This document shows positions 1 through 5,639 of a DNA stretch of 5,780 nucleotides, in pieces. Position 1 is the first letter of the stretch; every line of letters starts with the position of its first letter. The notes below the pieces were generated by a model that was not told the DNA's origin, searched no databases, and saw nothing but the letters and a program-made list of their open reading frames with translations. The position numbers and the translations under genes are program-made. Source of the stretch: CBDUZS01 sp965371785 (GTDB lineage: Bacteria > Fermentibacterota > Fermentibacteria > Fermentibacterales > JCC-6); contig CBDUZS010000094.1 in the NCBI GenBank assembly GCA_965371785.1, positions 1 to 5,780 on the forward strand, given 5' to 3'.

Positions 1-2
1 GG

Positions 3-182
3 GTGGTGAGGATATCAGCGTTTCTGAAATCTGGTACCCCTAACGGGATTAGAACTTTCTTACAAAGGACTGGAGGGCGCACCATCGCAAGTGCTGTCCT
101 GGTCGAAACAGATCCAGTTCTCGCTGAAGCTCTTCCACTCCTGCGAGCAATTCTGGTGAAGCGCTTCGGGCATTCTGGCTGA
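3..182 (+). CDS. C-terminal fragment of an unidentified protein (5' end outside window)
   Basis: One frame is open from the left edge to a TGA at 180-182 and gives 59 codons. The protein would begin upstream of the window; in-frame GTG codons at 3 and 6 are probably internal. The visible tail reads like a folded alpha/beta protein: a stretch around GTPNGIRTFL, a strand-like TIASAVLVE, then an amphipathic helix ending in LLRAILVKRFG. The GTP..IRTFL pattern faintly recalls the later half of flavodoxin-like folds, but this is too weak to name a family. The frame ends 20 bp before the convergent flavodoxin gene, a normal convergent spacing. Its third-codon-position GC is lower than in the neighbouring genes, which argues for caution. 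The alternative on the other strand (49-309) runs into the flavodoxin gene and looks less protein-like. Confidence 0.45.
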   Translation: MVRISAFLKSGTPNGIRTFLQRTGGRTIASAVLVETDPVLAEALPLLRAILVKRFGHSG

Positions 183-202
183 AATGTGATGTAGCCTGAC
201 GA

Positions 203-760
203 TCAGGTTGAGATCGAATCGAGAATACTGACAGCAAACTGTCTTGCAGAAGCAATGTCGGCTTCATCCGGATGCGACCGTACGCTTGCGATGTATTCCT
301 TCCATTCATCGGGGTCAGTGATTATCGTGCGGTGGATGAACTCCTCGATGGGTGGTGATGGAGCCCCCTGGCAGCCGAAGTACCCCAGGAAACCGACAGG
401 GCTATTCTCGCAGGCTTTCTCGAATGACAGGCGGCAGTCTCCAGCCCACCTTTCGTAGCTGGCCCTTGCTGCCACCGAGCCATCCGGCGGGCTGACCGAA
501 TGTGTTGCGAAACCCGCAAGCATGAATGCTGATGAAGATTCGAGCCCTTCCAGAAGTTTCAGTGCCGGCTCCGCCAGATTGGAGGAATGGCAGGCCGAGC
601 CCATGAAGACCAGGTCGTAACCGGTCAGATCTGACGGAGTCAGTTCCGTGAGATCTTTCAGAGAGCAGGCAAAGCCTCGGGCAGAGACCTCCTCCTTGAT
701 TGCTTCGGCAACTCGTTGAGTGTTTCCCGTCTGCGAGAAGTACGTTACAAGGACTTGCAT
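203..760 (-). CDS. Flavodoxin-family FMN-binding protein
   Basis: The gene encodes 185 residues, the size of a stand-alone flavodoxin domain, with no signal peptide, so it should be cytoplasmic. After a first beta strand (MQVLVTYFS), the FMN phosphate-binding loop SQTGNT lies at residues 9-14. The later cofactor-flanking loops are probably GSACHSSN (54-61) and GFATHS (83-88). A GYFGCQG strand-turn (126-132) and a C-terminal HPDEADIASARQFA helix (163-176) match the layout of flavodoxin/NADPH-dependent FMN reductase-like proteins. The family binds FMN and carries or transfers electrons; the partner cannot be told here because no ferredoxin or oxidoreductase gene adjoins it. The ATG at 760 is preceded by GAGAGGAG on the minus strand (769-776), 8 nt away, which fixes the start. 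It is divergent from the lipoprotein gene at 920. The family call is confident; the exact function is unknown. Confidence 0.88.
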   Translation of the reverse strand: MQVLVTYFSQTGNTQRVAEAIKEEVSARGFACSLKDLTELTPSDLTGYDLVFMGSACHSSNLAEPALKLLEGLESSSAFMLAGFATHSVSPPDGSVAARASYERWAGDCRLSFEKACENSPVGFLGYFGCQGAPSPPIEEFIHRTIITDPDEWKEYIASVRSHPDEADIASARQFAVSILDSIST

Positions 761-820
761 ACTTTTTTCTCCTCTCGAGTGATCACTTTCAAACTAACAC
801 AATGGTGAGTACGACGCAAA

Positions 821-900
821 GGTTTACCGTGTTCTACACTTGAGGAATCCTTTGAGAAAACATGTGAAGTGCTTACATTACCCTTCAAAGACGGTAAACC
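821..900. repeat. Perfect 10-bp inverted repeat in the divergent intergenic region
   Basis: GGTTTACCGT at 821-830 is exactly repeated in inverse as ACGGTAAACC at 891-900, with 60 bp between the arms (70 bp centre to centre). Two further upstream bases (AA, then one mismatch) are also shared when both arms are read in the ACGGTAAACC orientation. The arms flank a possible promoter for the lipoprotein gene: one arm lies upstream of the -35 element and the other in the early leader. That is how paired operators can sit, but no regulator is known for this motif and chance is not excluded. Confidence 0.45.
852..879 (+). promoter_or_regulatory. Possible sigma-70-type promoter of the lipoprotein gene
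   Basis: TTGAGA (852-857, five of six matches to TTGACA) is followed after 16 bp by TACATT (874-879, four of six matches to TATAAT). Transcription would begin near 886 and give a leader of about 34 nt before the ATG at 920. This is assigned by consensus matching only. Confidence 0.3.
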
Positions 901-919
901 AGTAATCGAAAGGAAGACC

Positions 920-2140
920 ATGGGTTCAAGATCATCTTTGCTTCTGCTGCTGGCGCTTGTCCTGTCTGCAGGATGCGTTCAGCTGAACGAGCAGCCGGTA
1001 CGGCCTGAAGACGTTTCGACTGAAGGACTGTCCGCTGCTGTCATGTCAGGATTGCCGGAGACCGCATTCGACAGCCTGACCATTCTGCCGCTCGAGAATT
1101 ATCTCTCGGAAAATCCTCTCTGGATCGTTCACAGTACCGGCATGCTGAACTGGGACCTCGACCCGCACGTAGATCACTTCATTGCGGTATTCACCTCGAG
1201 CAACTCTTACTGGATCGAACTGGACAGAATCGTGCTGGACGACACGTACGAATCTCCGGACTACATGTTCGATAGCGGAGTATCGCAGGTGTCGCTGACG
1301 GATGACTTCATCTGGCTCAGCGTGGAAGGCGGGGTTGGAGCCCATGGCGGAACCTACCAGTTGATAACATTCGATCTGGAGAAGCTCATCAGCCGGTTCT
1401 CCGCGGGGAGCAGCAGACCAGCCTTTACGTGGATCGAGAACCTTCCGGCGGACAGTACTCCCGATCTGCTGGTGGACAATTCAGACCCCTACGTCTTCTT
1501 CTACGCTTCCGGTGTGAGCAAACCGGATATCCGCATCTACAGGTGGGACAACCTTGACCTCCAGATGATAAGGATGCAGCTGCAGGATCTTCCACCGGAA
1601 GCCGGTGAATCCCTGAGGGAAGAGGTGGCAAGAGCAGTCGAGCTCGCCGAAGCAGGGCTCTGGCTTCAGGCCTCTCAGCTCATCGAGAATCTGTTGCCTG
1701 CCCCGGGTGAACTCGGTGAGCGTGACCTCTGGTTACTGCAGTGGAATGCTGCGATCATCGCTCAGAATCTTTCCTCTGCCGAGGGCTCCGTGGAAGCCGG
1801 TTATCCGCTCCTCTCCAATCTCTTCTACGGCAACTACCAGGCTTCCATCGGGATCATGACCCAGTACTCCCCGGAGCAGATCTTCTCCGATTCTTCATCG
1901 CTGATAGAGGGCAGTGTCGCAGAAGGCTGGGAGAGCGAACTCTCGACACAGATCCTCGACTGCACCGGTTCTGCTCTTGCTGTCGAACCGGAAATGGCAG
2001 GGGCATTGTTCATGAGGGCGTGGGGAACCTACCTCAACGATCCGGACAGCCCGGAGATCCTTGTGGACGTAACGAACGCCGCCCTCCTGGAACCGGATGA
2101 GCAGTTATTCACTTCGAGTGAGGAGTTTTTGAGCAGGTAA
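920..2140 (+). CDS. Predicted lipoprotein of unknown function
   Basis: I do not recognise this 406-residue protein. The ATG at 920 is chosen because AAAGGAAG (909-916) sits just upstream and because it yields a textbook lipoprotein signal: MGSRSS, a leucine-rich core, then the lipobox LSAGC with the lipidated cysteine at residue 19. A GTG at 869 would only add 17 residues ahead of the signal. The mature protein appears bipartite. Residues of about 50-215 are rich in beta-strand patterns and aromatics (ENPLWIVHS, DDFIWLSVEGG, DPYVFFYASG). From about 228 to the end it looks helical, with repeat-like helices such as EEVARAVELAEAGLW and ALAVEPEMAGALFMRAW that resemble tetratricopeptide-type solenoids without a clear consensus. 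It should be anchored to a membrane facing the periplasm or the outside. The gene ends 21 bp from the convergent importer operon, with no clear terminator between them. Confidence 0.85.
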   Translation: MGSRSSLLLLLALVLSAGCVQLNEQPVRPEDVSTEGLSAAVMSGLPETAFDSLTILPLENYLSENPLWIVHSTGMLNWDLDPHVDHFIAVFTSSNSYWIELDRIVLDDTYESPDYMFDSGVSQVSLTDDFIWLSVEGGVGAHGGTYQLITFDLEKLISRFSAGSSRPAFTWIENLPADSTPDLLVDNSDPYVFFYASGVSKPDIRIYRWDNLDLQMIRMQLQDLPPEAGESLREEVARAVELAEAGLWLQASQLIENLLPAPGELGERDLWLLQWNAAIIAQNLSSAEGSVEAGYPLLSNLFYGNYQASIGIMTQYSPEQIFSDSSSLIEGSVAEGWESELSTQILDCTGSALAVEPEMAGALFMRAWGTYLNDPDSPEILVDVTNAALLEPDEQLFTSSEEFLSR

Positions 2141-2161
2141 TTGGGTAAGGGGAACGGCAGC

Positions 2162-2968
2162 TTACGTTGATCGTCTGCTTCTGAAGAGCTGGGCGATGAG
2201 ATATCCCGTCCCTGCAACGACTATGATCGATGCGCCGGCAGGGATGTCCAGATTCCATGACAGGACCAGACCGATCACGCTGAACACTGCCGACAGGAAT
2301 ACTGCCGAGGCCATTATCCGTTTCAGATCAGTGAAGAAGATGCTCGTGATCGCTGCGGGAATCGTCAGCAGCGCGATCACCAGTATCAGCCCCGCCACCC
2401 TGATGAGCATTACGACGGTTATCGCAACCAGGCAGAGGAAGAGCATGAAGATGAGATCTGCTCTCACGCCCTTGATGATGCTGAATTCCCTGTCGAAGGA
2501 GATGGCAAGCAACTCCTTGTAAAGACCTGCAACGAAGACCAGGATGAGGATGTCAAGCACTGCCAGCAGGAGGAGATCCGTGCCTGAAACAGTGAGTATG
2601 CTGCCGAAAAGATAGCTCATCAGGTCGACTGCATAGCCCCTTGACATGCTGATGAATATCAGCCCCATTGCCATTCCTACGGCCCAGAATACGGCAATCG
2701 CCGTATCCGATCTCTCTCTGTGCCTCAGGGAAATGACTCCCGTACCGAGTGCCGCGGCAATACTGAACAAGGCAGCGCCCAGCAATGGAGGCATTCCCAG
2801 CATGTAAGACAGTCCGAGACCGCCGAAGGAAGCGTGAGCAACACTACCGGTAAGGGACGAAAGCCTGTTTATCACGATCAGCGCACCGATCACCCCACAG
2901 GCAAATGCTGCGAGTCCAGCGGCGAGCAGAGCATTCTGAAAGAAGGTGTACTGCAGAGCATCAGTCAT
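2162..2968 (-). CDS. Metal ABC transporter permease (ZnuB/MntB, ABC-3 family)
   Basis: This is the inner-membrane channel subunit of a Zn/Mn-type importer, 268 residues, typical for the family. About eight or nine hydrophobic segments run through it, roughly at residues 13-34, 61-80, 91-108, 131-150, 172-190, 193-211, 219-238 and 243-261. ABC-3 landmarks are visible: LTGSVAHASFGGLGLS (39-54, cf. the usual L.gda.aHa..G), SDTAIAVFWAVGMAMGLIF (87-105), LFGSILTVS (120-128), FDREFSIIKGV (158-168) and LILVIALLTIPAA (194-206). The ATG at 2968 is preferred over the longer frame opening at 3046, because the extra 26 residues are charged and unlike the family. The start overlaps the ATPase stop by 8 nt (ATGACTGA), implying translational coupling. 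It is the last gene of the operon. Whether it carries zinc or manganese cannot be decided from the sequence. Confidence 0.93.
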   Translation of the reverse strand: MTDALQYTFFQNALLAAGLAAFACGVIGALIVINRLSSLTGSVAHASFGGLGLSYMLGMPPLLGAALFSIAAALGTGVISLRHRERSDTAIAVFWAVGMAMGLIFISMSRGYAVDLMSYLFGSILTVSGTDLLLLAVLDILILVFVAGLYKELLAISFDREFSIIKGVRADLIFMLFLCLVAITVVMLIRVAGLILVIALLTIPAAITSIFFTDLKRIMASAVFLSAVFSVIGLVLSWNLDIPAGASIIVVAGTGYLIAQLFRSRRST

Positions 2969-3743
2969 GATGATGCTCTTTGCTTCCCTGTTGACCGAGG
3001 ACTCTGTGCGGCACTCCATGAGTGATGAGATCGAAGGGGCAGCCATAGACCTTTGCGAGAGTCTCCTCGGTCAGCCTTCCGTCGTGGAGATAGATGTTCA
3101 CGTTCAGGCAGGCGATCCTCGAAATGTAGGATGATACAGCGCCCACGTCGTGGGTGGTCATCACGATCGTTGTCCTGCTGTTGATATCCTTCAGGATGTT
3201 GAAGAAGTTCTCCTGGTTCTCCGGATCGACTCCCGCGGCGGGTTCGTCCAGAAGAAGCAGCTCTGGATCCGATGCGAGCGCTCTTGCGATGTATACCCTC
3301 TGTCTCTGGCCACCTGAGAGGTCTCCAATCCTGCGCCCGGCAAGGTTTGTTACTCGGAGCAGTTCGAGTTTTTCCTGCGCGGCGTCTCTATCGTCGGAAT
3401 TGTATGGCTGGAATATCCCCCTGGTGTGCAGCATGCCCATCAGTACGGTGTCCATCACGGTGATTGGAAAACCGAGCCTGGAAGCCGTTACCTGGGGAAC
3501 GTAGCCTGCCCTGCTTCTGGCGGCAGCAGGTGACTCGCCGAGTACTGAGATCGAACCGCTGTCGGGTTTGAGCAATCCGAGAATCAGCCTGAGAAGAGTG
3601 GTCTTACCGCCCCCGTTGGGCCCGATGATCGCCAGAAAATCACCTTCTGGAACGGTAATGCTGATATCGTGCAGAATCCTGCCGGAGCCCGGAAAGGAGA
3701 AACAGAGATCTTTGATATCGATGGCATTGGCTTCAGTGGCCAT
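2961..3743 (-). CDS. Metal ABC transporter ATP-binding protein (ZnuC/MntA-type)
   Basis: This 260-residue ATPase energises metal uptake from the cytoplasmic face of the permease. All nucleotide-binding motifs are intact: Walker A GPNGGGKTT (41-49, Lys47), Q-loop Gln84 in GYVPQ, signature LSGGQ (142-146), Walker B LLLLDE with Asp166 and Glu167, D-loop AGVD, and switch His198 in TTHD. Near the C-terminus, THGVPHRVL is characteristic of ZnuC/Mn-type importers as I know them, and the chain ends in HHHD, giving five histidines in the last 20 residues. The ATG at 3743 is chosen because GAGGAGG lies 9 nt upstream; an in-frame ATG at 3776 lacks a good ribosome site and would lengthen the overlap. The gene overlaps the end of the binding-protein gene by 11 nt and the permease start by 8 nt. 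Confidence 0.95.
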   Translation of the reverse strand: MATEANAIDIKDLCFSFPGSGRILHDISITVPEGDFLAIIGPNGGGKTTLLRLILGLLKPDSGSISVLGESPAAARSRAGYVPQVTASRLGFPITVMDTVLMGMLHTRGIFQPYNSDDRDAAQEKLELLRVTNLAGRRIGDLSGGQRQRVYIARALASDPELLLLDEPAAGVDPENQENFFNILKDINSRTTIVMTTHDVGAVSSYISRIACLNVNIYLHDGRLTEETLAKVYGCPFDLITHGVPHRVLGQQGSKEHHHD

Positions 3744-4677
3744 CCGCGATGGCCTCCTCGAGTCGGGTTGCGACATGGATCATGTTCTCGAGCCAGTCTG
3801 GAGACAAAGGATCGATCTCGATGATCATGGCTCCCGTCTGCTCTGCTATTGTCATTGCCGATGCGCTGCTGAACTGAGGGGATGTGAAAACGAATCGAAT
3901 ATCGTCTGCTGCAATCCTGTCAATAACTTCGGCAAGATGGGAAGGTGATGGTTCATGACCATCTATCTCGATCGGAATCTGAACCAGATCGAATTCATCG
4001 GCAAAGTAACCCCAGGAAGGATGGAATACGACGAATGAGGAACCGGCCACAGGATCCAGTATTTCATGTACTTCCACTTGCAGCTGGATGATGTCCCTGT
4101 TCAGGTTGTCCAGTCCTGCTGCGTATCTCTCCGCGTTGTCCGGATCCAGTTCCGAAAGGGTGGCTGCAATAACAGCCGACTGTGAGAGCACCAGTTCCGG
4201 TGAAAGCCATACGTGAGGGTCCGGGAAGGCATGATCCGGATGCTCATCAGTGTCACCGGATGAGGTCCTGTTCATGGGTCTGAGCTCGATTCCCGAATGG
4301 CTTTCGACGATAAAAAGATCGGGGATTGAACTCGATATCCTGGGGAGCCATGAAGCCTCGAAGGGAACCCCCGTTGTGAAGTATACATCGGTTTCCGACA
4401 GTCTTCGCAGATCACCTGCTGAAGGTTCATAGGTCGCCGGGCTGAAACCTGGCGGGACGACTGCGAAGACCGTAACCAGATCGCCTCCGATTCTCTCCAC
4501 GAAATAGACCTGTGGATCAATGCTGACAGCGACCGTAAGCTCTGCTCCCTGGTCGATTCCCGGGGTGGCTCCGCAGGAGAGGATGAAAGCCGTCACCGCA
4601 GTCAATCCGAAAGAGAGCATCGAAATGAGTGTACTATCTCTTGCCGGTGAGAATACGGGAATGCAGCGGTGTCTCAT
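3733..4677 (-). CDS. Metal ABC transporter substrate-binding lipoprotein (ZnuA/TroA-like)
   Basis: This is the periplasmic metal-capture subunit, about 314 residues. The basic start (MRHR) is followed by a hydrophobic core and the lipobox FILSC, with Cys35 as the likely lipidated residue; leucine at -2 is slightly unusual. Family marks include VPPGFSPATYEPSAGDL (74-90), a short His/Asp-rich loop DTDEHPDHAF (142-151), DPHVWLSP (153-160), FHPSWGYFADEF (218-229), IEIDGHEPSPSHL (236-248) and EIDPL (287-291). Likely metal ligands are His155, His219 and Asp289. The histidine usually found in the first motif is Ala81 here. ATG 4677 is favoured because it lies just downstream of a good promoter, with GAAAGG 13 nt upstream (10 nt from the adjacent TTG at 4680). 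An ATG at 4620 would leave no basic n-region, and a TTG at 4737 lies upstream of the predicted transcript start. It is the first gene of the operon. Confidence 0.9.
   Translation of the reverse strand: MRHRCIPVFSPARDSTLISMLSFGLTAVTAFILSCGATPGIDQGAELTVAVSIDPQVYFVERIGGDLVTVFAVVPPGFSPATYEPSAGDLRRLSETDVYFTTGVPFEASWLPRISSSIPDLFIVESHSGIELRPMNRTSSGDTDEHPDHAFPDPHVWLSPELVLSQSAVIAATLSELDPDNAERYAAGLDNLNRDIIQLQVEVHEILDPVAGSSFVVFHPSWGYFADEFDLVQIPIEIDGHEPSPSHLAEVIDRIAADDIRFVFTSPQFSSASAMTIAEQTGAMIIEIDPLSPDWLENMIHVATRLEEAIADGH
3753..3759 (-). promoter_or_regulatory. Strong Shine-Dalgarno deciding the ATPase start
   Basis: The minus strand reads GAGGAGG, 9 nt before the ATG at 3743 and inside the 3' end of the binding-protein gene. 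It supports this start over the in-frame ATG at 3776 and indicates that the ATPase gets its own ribosome loading despite the overlap. Confidence 0.7.
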
Positions 4678-4702
4678 CAACGGTGTAAGGCCTTTCAAGA
4701 TA

Positions 4703-4725
4703 GATTCTGCTTCGGCAGTAGAATC
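4703..4725. promoter_or_regulatory. 23-bp dyad, candidate operator of the metal importer operon
   Basis: GATTCT (4703-4708) and AGAATC (4720-4725) are perfect inverted arms around an 11-bp centre that is itself largely symmetric, so 9 of 11 base pairs about position 4714 match. The dyad covers the predicted -10 box and transcription start of the importer operon, the classic place for a repressor site. The length resembles Fur/Zur-type boxes, but the sequence does not match the E. coli Zur, Fur or MntR consensus as I remember them. That it binds a metalloregulator is inference. Confidence 0.5.
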
Positions 4726-4745
4726 ATGCTCAGGCAATCTGTCAA
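4717..4745 (-). promoter_or_regulatory. Sigma-70-type promoter of the metal importer operon
   Basis: On the minus strand a perfect TTGACA (4745-4740) is followed by a 17-bp spacer and TCTACT (4722-4717, four of six matches to TATAAT). Transcription should begin near 4710 and leave a leader of about 33 nt before the ATG at 4677. The 23-bp dyad overlaps the -10 element. Confidence 0.6.
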
Positions 4746-4823
4746 GCCCCGGCTACAGGTGTCGGGGACTTCCGATGAGGTTATTCACATAATAGCTCCT
4801 GTGTCGATCGAAACGGGGTTGTG

Positions 4824-5534
4824 ATGGATCTGTCAAGCGTAAAGAGCAGGCTCTCGGCTGCCCGTGATTCCATAGACTCGGCCATGTCCGGATCAGGACT
4901 CGATGCTGGTTCGGTGAGGATCATGGCAGTTACGAAGATGCATCCCCCGGAAGTCGTTTCCATGGCCATAGGTGCAGGGATTGATCTGATAGGGGAGAAC
5001 AGGGTCAGTGAGGGCGGAAGGAAGATCCGCGTAGTGGGACGCGAGAATGCTGAATTCCATCTGATCGGTCCGGTTCACAGAAAGGAACTCAGACAGGCTC
5101 TCAGAGATTTCCACAGCATCGATGCAGTCGACAGGGTTGAGATCGCTTCGGAGATAGTCCGAAGGATCAGCCTCAGGGGAATCGATCAGCCGGGAATTCT
5201 CCTGGAGGTGAATACGTCCGGCGAGAAATCAAAATACGGTTTTCCTCCCGATGTCGGACTTCTTGAAGGTGTGCTCGGGAAACTCGTCGATATGGGGTTG
5301 AGAGTGGATGGTTTTCTTACCGTGGGTCCTCTCGGCGCTTCCGAACCTGTCGTAAGGAAGGCTTTTTCGAGCCTTCGTGAGATAAGGGATTCGCTCGAGT
5401 CCTCCATGAAACTTCACCTCGGGGAATTATCGATGGGTATGAGCGACGATTTTCACTGGGCAGTCATGGAGGGTGCGTCTACCGTGAGGCTCGGACGATT
5501 CCTGTTCGGTGATCGCCCTGTCAAGCCGGGATGA
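4824..5534 (+). CDS. yggS: YggS-family pyridoxal-phosphate homeostasis protein
   Basis: This 236-residue, single-domain alanine-racemase-fold protein belongs to the YggS/PROSC (PLPBP) family, which binds pyridoxal 5'-phosphate and buffers vitamin B6 and amino/keto-acid balance without a known catalytic activity. The PLP lysine is Lys38 in IMAVTKMHP. Other family blocks follow in order: LIGENRVSEG (55-64), FHLIGPVHRK (78-87, usually HfIGhLQ.NK), VNTSGEKSKYGF (129-140), FLTVGPLG (164-171), LSMGMSDDF (202-210) and TVRLGRFLFG (220-229), the last two forming the phosphate-binding region. The length is normal. The ATG at 4824 is preferred over the adjacent GTG at 4821 because the weak GGGG ribosome site (4815-4818) is better spaced. 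The gene is divergent from the metal operon. No convincing promoter was found; CATAAT at 4788-4793 is a possible -10 without a partner. Confidence 0.95.
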   Translation: MDLSSVKSRLSAARDSIDSAMSGSGLDAGSVRIMAVTKMHPPEVVSMAIGAGIDLIGENRVSEGGRKIRVVGRENAEFHLIGPVHRKELRQALRDFHSIDAVDRVEIASEIVRRISLRGIDQPGILLEVNTSGEKSKYGFPPDVGLLEGVLGKLVDMGLRVDGFLTVGPLGASEPVVRKAFSSLREIRDSLESSMKLHLGELSMGMSDDFHWAVMEGASTVRLGRFLFGDRPVKPG

Positions 5535-5578
5535 GTTTCATCCTCCGTTTTTCGGGGAACTGACTATCCCGCTCAAGG

Positions 5579-5584
5579 TATAAT
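5579..5584 (+). promoter_or_regulatory. Perfect TATAAT -10 element upstream of the last gene
   Basis: TATAAT at 5579-5584 lies 45 bp after the yggS stop and 51 bp before the next ATG. No good -35 sits at 16-18 bp; CTGACT (5560-5565) is only 13 bp away. It is therefore a plausible but unproven promoter, with transcription starting near 5591. Confidence 0.35.
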
Positions 5585-5639
5585 GGTAAAAGGAACGTTT
5601 GAATTGGAGGTTCGACAGGTTCTGTCGTTTGCACGATGA
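5583..5639 (+). CDS. Possible 18-codon leader ORF ending in an ATGA overlap
   Basis: ATG 5583 opens an 18-residue frame (MVKGTFELEVRQVLSFAR) whose TGA at 5637-5639 overlaps the ATG of the next gene by 4 nt (ATGA), the usual signature of coupled translation. AAGG lies only 4 nt upstream. The frame contains the GGAGG and the hairpin described separately. If the TATAAT at 5579-5584 is the active promoter, the ATG would not be transcribed, so the two readings compete. The frame is short and may be chance. Confidence 0.2.
   Translation: MVKGTFELEVRQVLSFAR
5606..5627 (+). promoter_or_regulatory. Distant Shine-Dalgarno followed by a small hairpin
   Basis: GGAGG (5606-5610) is 25 nt before the ATG at 5636, too far for normal initiation. 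Between them CGACAG (5613-5618) and CTGTCG (5622-5627) form a perfect 6-bp stem with a GTT loop. Folding this 15-nt element would shorten the effective spacing to about 10 nt. It could instead be a weak terminator-like hairpin after yggS, though only three T residues follow. Confidence 0.4.

Noticed and set aside
30..60. Minus-strand stretch resembling a tRNA T-loop and 3' end (GTTCTAATCCCG ... TACCA).
   Set aside because: The T-stem does not pair, the base after TTC is not a purine, and no matching acceptor or anticodon arm exists upstream.
195..207. Small hairpin CCTGA-cga-TCAGG at the end of the flavodoxin gene, considered as a terminator.
   Set aside because: The stem is only 5 bp, overlaps the stop codon and has no following T-tract.
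4747..4767. GC-rich hairpin (CCCCG/CGGGG) in the intergenic region before yggS, considered as a terminator.
   Set aside because: The stem is only 5 bp with an 11-nt loop and no T-tract on either strand, and no gene ends there.
4753..4788. An 11-codon minus-strand leader ORF (GTG 4788 to TAG 4753) with AGGAG upstream, in frame with the binding-protein gene and suggestive of stop readthrough or a leader peptide.
   Set aside because: The TTGACA promoter for the operon lies downstream of it, so the main transcript would not contain it, and the codons between the TAG and the real start do not look protein-like.
5357..5376. Perfect 7-bp stem (GAAGGCT/AGCCTTC) with a 6-nt loop.
   Set aside because: It lies inside the yggS coding region in a well-conserved part of the protein and is not followed by a T-tract; most likely coincidental.
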